DNA of 64,000 nucleotides. Origin: Phycisphaerae bacterium (lineage in GTDB: Bacteria; Planctomycetota; Phycisphaerae; Phycisphaerales; SM1A02). The stretch spans positions 1 through 64,000 of the forward strand of contig PKCS01000053.1 of NCBI GenBank assembly GCA_002862305.1, read 5' to 3'. The notes beneath the pieces were generated by a model. It saw only the letters and a program-made list of their open reading frames with translations, was not told the DNA's origin and did not search any database. A program made the position numbers and the translations under genes. Positions 45,054 through 54,158 of the stretch are shown here, one piece after another. Within the stretch, counting starts at the first letter, position 1. Each line of letters begins with the position of its first letter.

Positions 45054-46976
45054 ATGACCACCAAACCGCGATCCGGACCCTCTTCGACCACCCGCCGCGC
45101 CCGCGTGTGGGTGGCCGTGGTCGTCGGCTGCCTCAGTCAGGCCACCTCGCTGCACGGAAGCGGGCAGGCACCCCCCGAGCCGGTGCACCTCGCGGTGGCC
45201 GGTGGTGGGTTCTACTCGCACACGCACGCCACCGGCTGGCTGGCTGCCATGATGGACCTCTGGGACACCGGCGACCCGGGGGTGCCCCTGGCCAACGTTC
45301 GATCCATGAGTGGAATCTCCGGGGGCTCGTGGTTCCTGACGCACATCGGGTACTCGGAGGCATTCATCGAGCAGCTCGCCTCGAACCGCGACGGCTGGAC
45401 GGACTCCGCCGGCTACCTGGGGCGGGTCCGGAACGCCTTCGAGGGGTTCGAGGCCTTCGACTGTTCGGTGCTGCCCGGGGGCGGCCTCCAGGACCTCTGC
45501 GAGACGGTTGCGATCCTCAATCCGGTCTTCTCCGTCCTGCAGAGTGCCGGGAACATCCTGGACCCCAGGTGGCAGGAGACCTGCGAGGCGATCGTCTTCG
45601 AGCCGTTCGGGATGCGCTCGGCGTTGCAGGGCGTGCGACTCGCGGACCTCGACGCCCGTCCCGCCTGGGCCCGCGAGAAGGACTTCATCTTCACCACGGT
45701 GGCCTCCGGCTGGAACGACGTCCTCTGCAATCGATACGTCTTCCCGATCTCGCTGCTGAACCAGTACGTCAGCAGCACCGATGCCTCCGCCGGCCAGCCC
45801 TTCGGGGTGCCGATGCTCTGGTCGGGCGTCGCCGCGGGACGCACCGCCCCGGACCTGCTTCCGGGCGGCCCCCTGGAACTCACCTACTTCGAGCAGGGGA
45901 TGTCCCCGGGCGACGGAACCACCGTCACCATCGGTCGGAACGACCCTTCGGACATCACCGTCCTCGGCGCGACCGCGGCCTCGTCCGCCGCGGGCGGGGT
46001 CGCCTCCTCCTACGAGTTCTACCGGGAGTCCCTCGGGTTCTCCCCGCAGATCGCCAACACCCTCGGGAACTACCTGCGCAACCTCTCGGTCCCCCTGCGT
46101 TTCACCGACTCGGGATTCCGGACGCGGGGCAACGTCCCGAGCGCCTCCTACCAGGACCTCGCCGGCGAACGGTACCTCCGCATCAGCGACGGCGGGATCC
46201 ACGATTCGACGTCGGTCACCGCCCTCCTGCACCACCTGGAACGGAACCAGGAGCTCGAGGGATTCGAGATCATCCTTCTCGACCCCTCCTTCTTCCCGCT
46301 GGTCTCCTGCGCCCCCGGGGAGGTCCCCCTGGCGCGCAGCGTGGCATTCCTCTTCGGGTATTCCGCCAAGGACCCCTTCCTCTGCCTGGAACTGGGCGGG
46401 ACCCCGGGGCCCTCGATCTGCCTCGAGGACGATCCCTGCAGCAGCTCGGTGCCGACGGCCCAGATCCAGGTCTTCGAGGCCGGGGACTGGCCCACCTCGG
46501 AGGACGTGGCGTGGTCATGGCAGGGGATCGACGGACCCACCGGGGCGCAGGTCGACCTCCGAATCCTCAGCATCCCGGTCACCACCATCGCGAACCCGGA
46601 CTTCGACCTGCCCGCAGGCCGATCGGGTCGTCTGCACGTCTTCTCCGGGTCGACCCAGGCGCAGGACGGCATCCCCCTTTCCGGCGCCAACCTCGATGCC
46701 TACGACGCGATGTACCGGATGATCCGGGTCGCCCTCGCGCAGGACGGCAACGAGGAGGGGCGCCAGGCGGTGTTCGACGCGCTCAACCTCGCTCCGACGG
46801 CCCCCTGCATCGCGGACTTCGACGGGGACGGGGAACGTGGGGGCGCGGACCTCGCCATCCTGCTCTCGTTCTGGGGCGAGGACGCCCCGGGCGTGGACGT
46901 CGACGGGGACGGCGTGGTGGGCGGCACGGACCTCGCCACGCTCCTCGCATTCTGGGGGCCGTGCGCCAGCCCGTGA
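45054..46976 (+). CDS. Secreted patatin/cPLA2-like phospholipase with dockerin
   Basis: The product is 640 residues with a signal peptide (~1-39). The lipase core has the glycine-rich oxyanion loop LAVAGGGFYSH and the nucleophile in SMSGISGGSWF (Ser89), a GxSGG motif close to the cytosolic phospholipase A2/patatin type. The catalytic Asp is in RISDGGIHDST. A C-terminal beta domain and a dockerin pair follow (DFDGDGERGGADLAILLSFW, DVDGDGVVGGTDLATLLAFW). It likely cleaves acyl esters of phospholipids or other lipids outside the cell. Secreted bacterial patatins with dockerins are unusual. The ATG at 45054 has GGAG upstream. The AlkA-like gene begins 34 bases after its stop. Confidence 0.85.
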   Translation: MTTKPRSGPSSTTRRARVWVAVVVGCLSQATSLHGSGQAPPEPVHLAVAGGGFYSHTHATGWLAAMMDLWDTGDPGVPLANVRSMSGISGGSWFLTHIGYSEAFIEQLASNRDGWTDSAGYLGRVRNAFEGFEAFDCSVLPGGGLQDLCETVAILNPVFSVLQSAGNILDPRWQETCEAIVFEPFGMRSALQGVRLADLDARPAWAREKDFIFTTVASGWNDVLCNRYVFPISLLNQYVSSTDASAGQPFGVPMLWSGVAAGRTAPDLLPGGPLELTYFEQGMSPGDGTTVTIGRNDPSDITVLGATAASSAAGGVASSYEFYRESLGFSPQIANTLGNYLRNLSVPLRFTDSGFRTRGNVPSASYQDLAGERYLRISDGGIHDSTSVTALLHHLERNQELEGFEIILLDPSFFPLVSCAPGEVPLARSVAFLFGYSAKDPFLCLELGGTPGPSICLEDDPCSSSVPTAQIQVFEAGDWPTSEDVAWSWQGIDGPTGAQVDLRILSIPVTTIANPDFDLPAGRSGRLHVFSGSTQAQDGIPLSGANLDAYDAMYRMIRVALAQDGNEEGRQAVFDALNLAPTAPCIADFDGDGERGGADLAILLSFWGEDAPGVDVDGDGVVGGTDLATLLAFWGPCASP

Positions 46977-47010
46977 CCGACCTTCGCACCCCGACCGGAG
47001 TCGCCACCCC

Positions 47011-47709
47011 ATGACACCACCCGTGGGTCAACCCTCCCGGGCCGCCCTCCGAGCACTCGCCCGCCGGGACCCCGCACTGGGACGGCTCCTGAAGGACGTG
47101 GGCCCGTTCCCGGGGATCGGCGGCCCCCGGACCGCGGATTCACACTTCCACGCCCTCGCCCGAAGCATCATCTACCAGCAGCTGGCGGGCCGCGCGGCGA
47201 AGACGATCCACGATCGTGTCCGGCGACTCGGCCCCGGGCGCAGGTTCCCGACCCCCCCGGAGGTCCTCCGGCTCTCCGAGCGACGACTCCGGGCCGCGGG
47301 GCTCTCCAAGGGGAAGCACCGGGCGATCGTGGGACTGGCTCGTGCGGTCGAGGATCGGACGCTCCCCCTCCGCTCGATCGCGCGACTCGAGGACGAGGTG
47401 ATCATCGAGCGACTGACCCGCCTGCACGGGATCGGGACCTGGACCGCGGAGATGTTCCTCATGTTCCGACTCGGTCGACTGGACGTGATGCCCGCCGGGG
47501 ACCTCGGGGTCCGCGAGGGCATCCGGGTTCTCGACCGGCTCGCGGAGCGTCCGACCCCCGCCCGGGTCCTGGAGCGAGCCGAACCGTGGCGGCCCCTGAG
47601 GTCGGTGGCGACGTGGTGCCTCTACCGGGCCGCGGACCGGGCCAAGTCCCCGTCCGCCCGCTCGCGGGCGGAAGCGGAGGAAGCCGGGGCGGATGACGTC
47701 GCCGCCTGA
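47011..47709 (+). CDS. DNA-3-methyladenine glycosylase, AlkA/HhH-GPD type
   Basis: The product is 232 residues. The helix-hairpin-helix LHGIGTWTAEMFLMF (139-152) and the catalytic Asp164 (MPAGDLGVREG) are typical of HhH-GPD DNA glycosylases that remove alkylated purines. There is no iron-sulfur cluster. The C-terminal ~30 residues are Ala/Glu-rich and overlap the end of the opposite gene by 88 bases. GGAG precedes the ATG. Confidence 0.9.
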   Translation: MTPPVGQPSRAALRALARRDPALGRLLKDVGPFPGIGGPRTADSHFHALARSIIYQQLAGRAAKTIHDRVRRLGPGRRFPTPPEVLRLSERRLRAAGLSKGKHRAIVGLARAVEDRTLPLRSIARLEDEVIIERLTRLHGIGTWTAEMFLMFRLGRLDVMPAGDLGVREGIRVLDRLAERPTPARVLERAEPWRPLRSVATWCLYRAADRAKSPSARSRAEAEEAGADDVAA

Positions 47710-49343
47710 CGGACGACGATCGGGACGTACCCCGCCTCGAGCCCCGGGGGCGGCGTCACCAGCAGCGCGGGATCGAGGGTCGCGAGCTCACCCCCGGTGC
47801 GTGGCGGGAGGTAGCTTCGATCGATCGGCCAGTTTCGGTGGATCGCCTCCACCAGGGCCTGCAGGCGACGGCGCTTGACCTCCGGCCATCCGTATTGCTG
47901 GAAGACCGGCTGGTCGATGAACCGGTACCAGGCGTAGTGGACGGTCGAGCCGTCCACCAGGTCGACGGTCATGACCCGCGAGGTTGGGCCGGGATTCGCC
48001 CAGGCGCCCTCCAGGGGCAGCGCGTCGTAGGGGGCGGGCGTGGGATCGGGAGCCGGGAAGCGACTCGTGGCCAGGCCGCTCGACTCCGGCACGTCGGCGC
48101 GATCCACCACGCGAAGCCCCTCGGCGTCCTCGGCAAAGAAGGCCGGGAACCGCGCCACCCCGGGACCGGTGCCCTCGGGCCATTGGAGGCCGAAGATCCC
48201 GCCCTCGAACACCGTCGGTCTCGCCAGTTGGTTCACCCCCTTGATCACGCGTCCTCCCTGTCGGTAGGTCACCGAACCGGTCCCGATCCCCGGGCGGTGG
48301 GTGGTCGCGGGATCGAGCACCCCCGTGGGCATCGGTCCACCCGCGCGCCAGGCGAGGATGGCATCGTGGATCGTCTCCCGGGAGAACAGGGTGACGTCGC
48401 GCACCAGGTGGGTCCGGCCCTGGGCATCCACCGGGAACTGGAGCTGGGGGATCCGTGAGAAGCCCGCCCCGGAGCCCGTGGTGGAGGCGAGGACCGGTAC
48501 GGTATTGATCTCCATCGAGCCCGCGACCGCACCCGAACCGGTGCGGCTGTCGAGCCCGCGACCGACGTCGAAGGGGTAGTCGCGGGCGATGCGGCTCCAG
48601 GTCTCGGGCAGGTAGTAGGCCACGGGCCCCTTGAAGTTCTCCGCGTCCAGGAAGAGGGTCCAGCTGTGGGAACCGGTGGGCTGGGGGTGGTCGGTGGGAT
48701 CGGTCAGGGGCAGGGCCAGGTAGGCGTAGCCGAGGTAGGCCCCCATCGGCCGTCCCGCGAAGGGCAGCCCGTCGGGGGGGAGCAGCAGGCGATTGCTCAA
48801 CTGGGCGATGCCCAGCCGGTCGTCGGGGAGCGGTTCGGAGCTGCGGAAGAACGGCCAACCGGGGGTGGCGATCTCGGTGGTGTAGCAGTCCGGGGTCGAA
48901 TTCATGCTGAATTTCGGGGACCCGTAGTGGAAGCGATTCCCGGCCCAGTACCCGAGCCCGCCCTCCATGGTCTGGAAGACGCTGCCGTAGGTGGGCCCGC
49001 GTTCCGGCCAGTGGTCACGGGCGATGGTCCCGGGGGGACAGAGCGGCTCGGAGTCGTTGTCGTCGTGCTCGGGGGTGATCCAGGCGGACGGCAGTCCGAT
49101 CTGGAACCCGCCGATCGGCTCCTCGATGAGGGACCAGACCGCGGCGTGGAAGCCGGCGCCGTAGCGGTACTCCGGGGGTGCGGAGGTGGCGTGGCTCCCG
49201 ATGTACCCGTGGAGGCCGTCGTGCCGGAGGACCGGTGCCTCCTGGGGTGCAGGGAACGCGGGGATCGCGAGGAGGGCAGGCAGCACGCACCCGGGCAGGA
49301 GGCGGGAGCGAGAGCGGTACGCGGGACGGGATGGAAGGGGCAT
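47622..49343 (-). CDS. Large secreted protein of unknown function
   Basis: The product is 573 residues with a signal peptide (~1-33, ending PAFPAPQ). The mature protein is rich in Gly, Pro and aromatic residues, with no recognised domain and no dockerin. The frame extends far upstream without a signal peptide or coding-like composition, so 49343 is taken as the start. GGGA lies about 10 bases before it. The last 88 bases overlap the AlkA-like gene tail to tail. Confidence 0.7.
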   Translation of the reverse strand: MPLPSRPAYRSRSRLLPGCVLPALLAIPAFPAPQEAPVLRHDGLHGYIGSHATSAPPEYRYGAGFHAAVWSLIEEPIGGFQIGLPSAWITPEHDDNDSEPLCPPGTIARDHWPERGPTYGSVFQTMEGGLGYWAGNRFHYGSPKFSMNSTPDCYTTEIATPGWPFFRSSEPLPDDRLGIAQLSNRLLLPPDGLPFAGRPMGAYLGYAYLALPLTDPTDHPQPTGSHSWTLFLDAENFKGPVAYYLPETWSRIARDYPFDVGRGLDSRTGSGAVAGSMEINTVPVLASTTGSGAGFSRIPQLQFPVDAQGRTHLVRDVTLFSRETIHDAILAWRAGGPMPTGVLDPATTHRPGIGTGSVTYRQGGRVIKGVNQLARPTVFEGGIFGLQWPEGTGPGVARFPAFFAEDAEGLRVVDRADVPESSGLATSRFPAPDPTPAPYDALPLEGAWANPGPTSRVMTVDLVDGSTVHYAWYRFIDQPVFQQYGWPEVKRRRLQALVEAIHRNWPIDRSYLPPRTGGELATLDPALLVTPPPGLEAGYVPIVVRQAATSSAPASSASARERADGDLARSAAR

Positions 49344-49409
49344 CGGCGGTTCCCTGGAGGATCGAGTGCACCGGGCGCCGCAAGCGCCCGACGCGGCTAC
49401 CATACCGTC

Positions 49410-49727
49410 ATGACCGAGCAGGCAAGAACCTTCCTCAAGGCGCTCTTCGTGATGGGGCTGGTCGAGGGGACCTCGACGCTGGTGCTGTTCTTCATCGCCA
49501 TGCCGTTGAAGCACCTCGGCAACGTGCCGGTGGTGGTTCCCGTCGTCGGGACCGTCCACGGGGTGCTGTTCATCGTGCTGGTCCTGATGTTCCTGATCGG
49601 TCGATGGGTGGTCCCCCTGTCGTGGAAGATGGTCCTCCTGGGCTTCGTGGCCGCGGTGGTGCCCTTCGGGCCCTTCCTGATCGACTTCAAGATCGCCCAG
49701 ATGCTCCGCGAGGACCAGCCGGCCTGA
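49410..49727 (+). CDS. DUF3817 small membrane protein
   Basis: The product is 105 residues with three membrane helices. ALFVMGLVEGTSTLVLFFIA and MPLKHLGNVP match the DUF3817 family, whose function is unknown. TACCAT (49398-49403) lies exactly 6 bases before the ATG, with no ribosome binding site, so the mRNA is probably leaderless. It is convergent with the desaturase gene, whose stop lies 30 bases away. Confidence 0.82.
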   Translation: MTEQARTFLKALFVMGLVEGTSTLVLFFIAMPLKHLGNVPVVVPVVGTVHGVLFIVLVLMFLIGRWVVPLSWKMVLLGFVAAVVPFGPFLIDFKIAQMLREDQPA

Positions 49728-49756
49728 TTTCGACGGTCCCGGGCGGGTCCCCGGGG

Positions 49757-50737
49757 TCAGCCCTGGGTGGCGTCGTGACGGTCGGAGCGGGCCTGTTCCT
49801 TGACCTGCCTGCGACGCCGGTCCCGGACGTGCTTCGGGGGCACCACGTCCCAGGCGAGCCCGAGTCGTTCCAGCAGCTTGATCTGGTAGTAGGTGACGTC
49901 GATCTCCCACCAGCGATGCTGGTTCGAGGCACTCACCGGATCGTGGTGGTGGTTGTTGTGCCAGCCCTCGCCCACGGTGAGGAGCGCCACGAACCAGTTG
50001 TTCCGGCTGCAGTCGTCGGTCTCGTAGTTGGAGTAGCCGAAGAGGTGGGTCAGGGAGTTCACGGACCACGTGATGTGCCAGACCACCACGGTGCGCAGGA
50101 AGACCCCCCAGACCAGCAGGCTCGCGCCGAACTGGAACCCGACGGCGAGCCCCCCGCTGGCGGCCCCGATCGCGAAACCCACCAGGAAGTAGAGGACCGC
50201 GTGCGCCACGTAGATCAGCACCCAGGCGTGGGACTTCTCGAGGTTCATGTAGAAGCGGTCCCGCAGGACGTCCGGGGCGTACTTGCGATAGGACTCGAGG
50301 GTGTGGGTCGATCGGTTCCGCACCAGCAACCAGCCGACGTGGGCCCAGAGGAAGGCGACCATCGGCGTGTGGGGGTCGGATTCGTGGTCGGAATGCTTGT
50401 GGTGGTAGCGGTGCATGGCGACCCACTTCCCGGGGGTGTCCTCCATGCAGCAGAGGGCGATCACCACGAACGTCCGCTCCAGCCACTTGGGGACCTTGGC
50501 GGAACGGTGGGTGAGCAATCGGTGGTAGCAGAGGTTGATCGCCTGGCCGTAGAAGTGGACGCCGACCAGCATCAGGATCAGGCCGGTCCAGCTGAAGAAC
50601 CACGGGACCAGGGCCATCAGGGCCAGCAGGTGGATGCCGACGATCGGGATCGCATAGACCCAGCGGATCTGTCCGGGAACGATGGAATCCGGGAGGGCGA
50701 GCCTCGGTCGGGCGGTGGGGGCAAGCGGCTGTGACAT
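49757..50737 (-). CDS. Acyl-CoA (delta-9 type) fatty acid desaturase
   Basis: The product is 326 residues, multi-pass. The three histidine boxes of membrane desaturases are complete: HRLLTH, HRYHHKHSD and HNNHHHDP. It introduces a double bond into acyl chains to adjust membrane fluidity. The N-terminal start is uncertain: ATG at 50737 or 50755. Neither has a strong ribosome binding site. A 154-base gap separates it from the metalloprotease gene upstream. A GC-rich hairpin lies at 50860-50886 without a T tract. Confidence 0.88.
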   Translation of the reverse strand: MSQPLAPTARPRLALPDSIVPGQIRWVYAIPIVGIHLLALMALVPWFFSWTGLILMLVGVHFYGQAINLCYHRLLTHRSAKVPKWLERTFVVIALCCMEDTPGKWVAMHRYHHKHSDHESDPHTPMVAFLWAHVGWLLVRNRSTHTLESYRKYAPDVLRDRFYMNLEKSHAWVLIYVAHAVLYFLVGFAIGAASGGLAVGFQFGASLLVWGVFLRTVVVWHITWSVNSLTHLFGYSNYETDDCSRNNWFVALLTVGEGWHNNHHHDPVSASNQHRWWEIDVTYYQIKLLERLGLAWDVVPPKHVRDRRRRQVKEQARSDRHDATQG

Positions 50738-50891
50738 GGGTGAGCGCGGTTCCATGCACCAGGAGGTGGTGCGGCTCGAGGTTGGGGTACGCCATCCTTG
50801 ACGACGATGCGGGAGTATAGCGCCTTCCCGGCCGGAGCACACCCGGAACCCGGGCATGGCGCCCCCCCATCACGGGCAGGGGGGCGACCGG

Positions 50892-53504
50892 TCAGCCGGT
50901 CCAGCGGGAAAGGAGGTAGGCGAGGTCCTGGCCGTTGGTGACTCCGTCCCCGTTGCAGTCACCCGGGCCCCCGACCTGGTTCCAGCCGGAGAGCAGGATC
51001 GAGAGGTCCGGCCCACCGATCAGGCCGTCCTGGTTCAGGTCACAGGGGTCCGGGACCACGACCTCGCAGGTGCCGAAGCCGAAGGCGTCCAGGCCCGCCT
51101 CGATGACCGAGCCGTCCCCGTTGTCGCAGACCGTCCACCGCATGAGGACCTGGTTGGTCGGGGCGAGGTAGTCCGAGACCCTGATCTCCTGGACGAGCCA
51201 GCCCCCCACCGAGGTGTTGTCGTTGGGGCCGGCCTCGTCGACCAGCACCCAGTCCTGGCCGAGGTTGTTGGTGATCTCGATCACCATCACGTCGGCCCCG
51301 GGGGAGGCGCCGGCACTGTTGTCGTACCACTGCGCCCAGGTCACGATGGTGTCCTGGTCCGCGACCACCCGGGGCGAGCGCAGGATGGTGCAGCCGTCAT
51401 CCACGTCGGTGTTCCCCGTCGCCGCCCCGGTCAGGGCGCACTGGCCGGACCCGTCGAAGTCGTTGGCGGGGTCACCGCGGTCCGAGACCCCGTCGGGGAC
51501 CCCGAATTCCCAGATCCCGCTGTCGGTCGAGGTGACGTCCCCGCTCACCACCCAGCCGATGTTCGAGCCCTCGAAGTCCTCGAGCTCGAACCCGACCCCG
51601 ACCGAGATCGGATCGCTCGAGTACTGGTTTCCATCCGTCGCCGAGATCCGCAGTTCGAGTTCGACCGCGCCGGGGCAGGCGAGGTCCGCGGGGATCGCGG
51701 CACCGTAGAGGTCGGACGCGCCGGGCACCGGCTCGAGCACCAGGGTCTGGGACCCGACGCGAAGCCGGGCGGTCGCGGGGACCAGCTCGACGTCGATGGA
51801 GGACAGGATCGCCTGGACGATCTGGCCCGGCGTGACCTCGGTCGGGGGACCACCAGCGAACAGCAGGGACACGGTGGGCTCGACGATGACGTCCACGTCG
51901 GCGACGGAGCTGTTCCCGATCGAGTCGGCGAGGGTGTAGCTGAAGGAATCAGGCCCCAGGTAGTCGGTGGGCGGGGTGTACAGGACCGCGTCGAAGCCGT
52001 TGATCGCGTTGGAGAGCAGCTCGAGGGAAGCGCCCTGCTGGCTGGTGGCGGGCAGCTCGGTGATCGAGATCGCCCCGCAGCTCACGACCGAGTCGTTGGT
52101 GAGCAGGGGCAGGGTGATCGAGAAGTTGGACGACACCGAGAACTGGTCGTCCACCGCGACCGCGCCCTCGCCGGATCCGGTGTAGTTGCAGGGGATCGAT
52201 TCGATCCGGTTGCGGATCACGTCCTCGACCCTCGGGTGGAAGATCATCCGCATGTTCGCGACCCCGCCGGGACACTGGTGGCAGTAGCTCATGATCGTGC
52301 CATCGTTGCCCACCGAGCAGTCCTGGGGGGAACTCCCGCAACCGTCGATCGGCGGCGAGTACTGGTGGGTGTGGGTGGACCCGAAGCTGTGGCCGGTCTC
52401 GTGGGTGAACACCATGAGGTCCCAGTTCTGGCTGCTGTTGGTCACGATCGGGTAGGGGAAGAACCCGTTGAGGTTCGCGCTCAGCGCGTAGGGCGGGTTG
52501 CCCCCGCTGCCACAGAGCCCGCCGAGGAACGCGACCCCACCCCCGAGGTAGCGACCGCTCAGGAAGTGCGCGAGGTCGCGGTCCACGTCGGACATGTTCG
52601 CCACCCAGTAGTCCTGGAAGGCGTACAGTTCGTTGGAGGTGTTCCCGGCCGACCACGGATCGTTCTGGGTCCAGAGCCGGAGGTAGTTCAACTCGAGGTT
52701 GACGTTGAACTGGTCGACGAAGATCTCCGTCGAGGCGGCCAGGAGCAGGGCGGTGTACGCCGAGGCCGCCGAGGAGTTGCCGTTGAAGAGGTTCTGGAGG
52801 TACTCGTTGTCGGTCTCGATGGCGAAGCCGACCTTCCGGCAGGGCAGGCCACCGGCGAGCGCGGATCGAAGCTGCATCGGCGGCGCGGAACCACCCAGCC
52901 CCGCGTCGTCGATGAGGGTGCACTCCAGGGGCGTCAGTTCCAGGGCTCCCTCGGGCATCTCGCCCGCGTCGAAGCTCAGGATCGGCTGGTCGGAGGTGAT
53001 CGCCCCGCTGGAGATCATGAAGGTCCGGTCGTCGATCCGTGCGTGGCCCATGGTGCCCATCGCCCCGTGGGCGAGCAGCACGCGCTCCTCCGAGTTCCCC
53101 ACCACGTGACCGGCGAGCACCACCAGGTCCGGATGCTCGAGTTCGCGCTCGATCGTCCGCCCGGGGTCGACGGGATCGGGCTCGGCCAGCACGATCCGGG
53201 TCCCGGGATGGATGGCGGAGGCCAGGTGCACCAGGACGTCCACGTCGAGGTCCGGGCCCATCGGGACCCCGGTGACGACCACGTCACCGTACAGCGTGGC
53301 CTGGCGAGCCACCTCGCGGAGCCTGGCGTCGTCCACCTCGATGGTCGCGGCCGAGAAGTCCGTCCAGGGCGAATGGGCCGCGGACCGGACGAACGGCGAG
53401 TCCAGGGGCCGGGGGGAGGCATCAAGGACCTGACCGAAGGTGGTGCCGCCCAGGGTTCCGACAAGGAGGGGGATCAGGAAGGCTGCGGATCGTTGGGGCC
53501 CCAT
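50892..53504 (-). CDS. Secreted zinc metalloprotease (reprolysin-like) with dockerin
   Basis: The product is 870 residues. A signal peptide (1-24) and a propeptide of about 190 residues precede a metzincin domain (~220-430) with FTHETGHSFGSTHTH (His368, Glu369, His372, His378) and a Met-turn in GTIMSYC. A cadherin-like beta domain follows (~440-545; SFSYTLADSIGNSS), then a second beta domain and a MAM-like module that is a distant relative of those in the M43 and subtilase proteins. A dockerin pair ends the protein (DLNQDGLIGGPDLSILLSGW, DCNGDGVTNGQDLAYLLSRW). GGAG precedes the ATG. It probably degrades extracellular protein. Confidence 0.88.
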   Translation of the reverse strand: MGPQRSAAFLIPLLVGTLGGTTFGQVLDASPRPLDSPFVRSAAHSPWTDFSAATIEVDDARLREVARQATLYGDVVVTGVPMGPDLDVDVLVHLASAIHPGTRIVLAEPDPVDPGRTIERELEHPDLVVLAGHVVGNSEERVLLAHGAMGTMGHARIDDRTFMISSGAITSDQPILSFDAGEMPEGALELTPLECTLIDDAGLGGSAPPMQLRSALAGGLPCRKVGFAIETDNEYLQNLFNGNSSAASAYTALLLAASTEIFVDQFNVNLELNYLRLWTQNDPWSAGNTSNELYAFQDYWVANMSDVDRDLAHFLSGRYLGGGVAFLGGLCGSGGNPPYALSANLNGFFPYPIVTNSSQNWDLMVFTHETGHSFGSTHTHQYSPPIDGCGSSPQDCSVGNDGTIMSYCHQCPGGVANMRMIFHPRVEDVIRNRIESIPCNYTGSGEGAVAVDDQFSVSSNFSITLPLLTNDSVVSCGAISITELPATSQQGASLELLSNAINGFDAVLYTPPTDYLGPDSFSYTLADSIGNSSVADVDVIVEPTVSLLFAGGPPTEVTPGQIVQAILSSIDVELVPATARLRVGSQTLVLEPVPGASDLYGAAIPADLACPGAVELELRISATDGNQYSSDPISVGVGFELEDFEGSNIGWVVSGDVTSTDSGIWEFGVPDGVSDRGDPANDFDGSGQCALTGAATGNTDVDDGCTILRSPRVVADQDTIVTWAQWYDNSAGASPGADVMVIEITNNLGQDWVLVDEAGPNDNTSVGGWLVQEIRVSDYLAPTNQVLMRWTVCDNGDGSVIEAGLDAFGFGTCEVVVPDPCDLNQDGLIGGPDLSILLSGWNQVGGPGDCNGDGVTNGQDLAYLLSRWTG

Positions 53505-53604
53505 TGATTGCTCCGTGGGTGGGGTGGCGGTGACTCAGACTTCCCGAGCGATGAGGGACGATGGTGTCTCTAGTTGTACGGGAACAACCTTGGGATGTCC
53601 TCCG

Positions 53605-53622
53605 AAAAACCTCCCTTGGAGG
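53605..53622 (-). terminator. Intrinsic terminator after the RuvC-like gene
   Basis: Read leftward, CCTCC (53618-53622) pairs with GGAGG (53610-53614) around a 3-base loop and is followed by TTTTT (53605-53609). Nearby, GTTGT and ACAAC (53573-53588) form an inverted repeat that may be an operator of the metalloprotease gene. Confidence 0.6.
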
Positions 53623-53648
53623 CAAATAAGGGGGGTCGGTGGTCGAAC

Positions 53649-54137
53649 TCAGTGCATATCGGGCAGACGAGGGAGCCAGCCCATCTCGAGGACCGCGTGG
53701 AGGCCGAGGAGGATCGCCTCCGCGGCGTCGTGCCGCAGCCCCCCCCGGGGCCGACGAGCGCCGCTCCAGTCGATCACCGAGCGCGCCAGGCGTCCCGCGT
53801 GGCGCTTGGCCTCGGGCCCCGACGTGCGATGCCGGGGCAGCAGCAGCCGGGTACGCCAATCCGTGGCGTGGACCTGGCGGAACTCGATCCCATCGTGCTG
53901 CGCCTGGCGCTCCCACACCTCGGCGAGTTCCCCCCCGCCCTCGACCCAGACCCAGCCCGGAACGGGGTCCTCGCGGAGGATCGCGTGGACCCCCCGCCGG
54001 AGCTCGCGGACCGAACCGAAATGCTTGGAGCGATAGGCTCGGAGCCGACCGTCCGCCCCGTACTGGGCCAGGCCGGTCCGCAGGCCGAGGTCCACCGCCA
54101 GCAGCTCGGTGCCGGGCCGGGGCCCGTCACTGGTCAT
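53649..54137 (-). CDS. RuvC-like (RNase H fold) nuclease-type protein
   Basis: The product is 162 residues. LLAVDLGLRTGLAQYG (Asp16), WVWVEGGGE (Glu66) and RHDAAEAILLGLHA (Asp137) have the layout of RuvC-family nucleases: Asp in strand 1, Glu at the end of strand 4, Asp in the last helix. It is close in size to RuvC (about 170), but with a different motif context. It could be a Holliday-junction-type resolvase or a phage/plasmid RuvC-like protein. It starts 21 bases after typA, so they are likely cotranscribed. A terminator follows. Confidence 0.72.
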   Translation of the reverse strand: MTSDGPRPGTELLAVDLGLRTGLAQYGADGRLRAYRSKHFGSVRELRRGVHAILREDPVPGWVWVEGGGELAEVWERQAQHDGIEFRQVHATDWRTRLLLPRHRTSGPEAKRHAGRLARSVIDWSGARRPRGGLRHDAAEAILLGLHAVLEMGWLPRLPDMH

Positions 54138-54158
54138 GCCGGGCCTCCACCGACTCGA

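Noticed and set aside
49344-50873. Upstream extension of the secreted unknown protein into the desaturase region
   Set aside because: It has no signal peptide and reads the desaturase gene out of frame. The start at 49343 gives a proper signal peptide.
50860-50886. GC-rich hairpin after the metzincin gene
   Set aside because: CGCCCCCC and GGGGGGCG can pair, but there is no T tract on either strand, so I do not call it a terminator.
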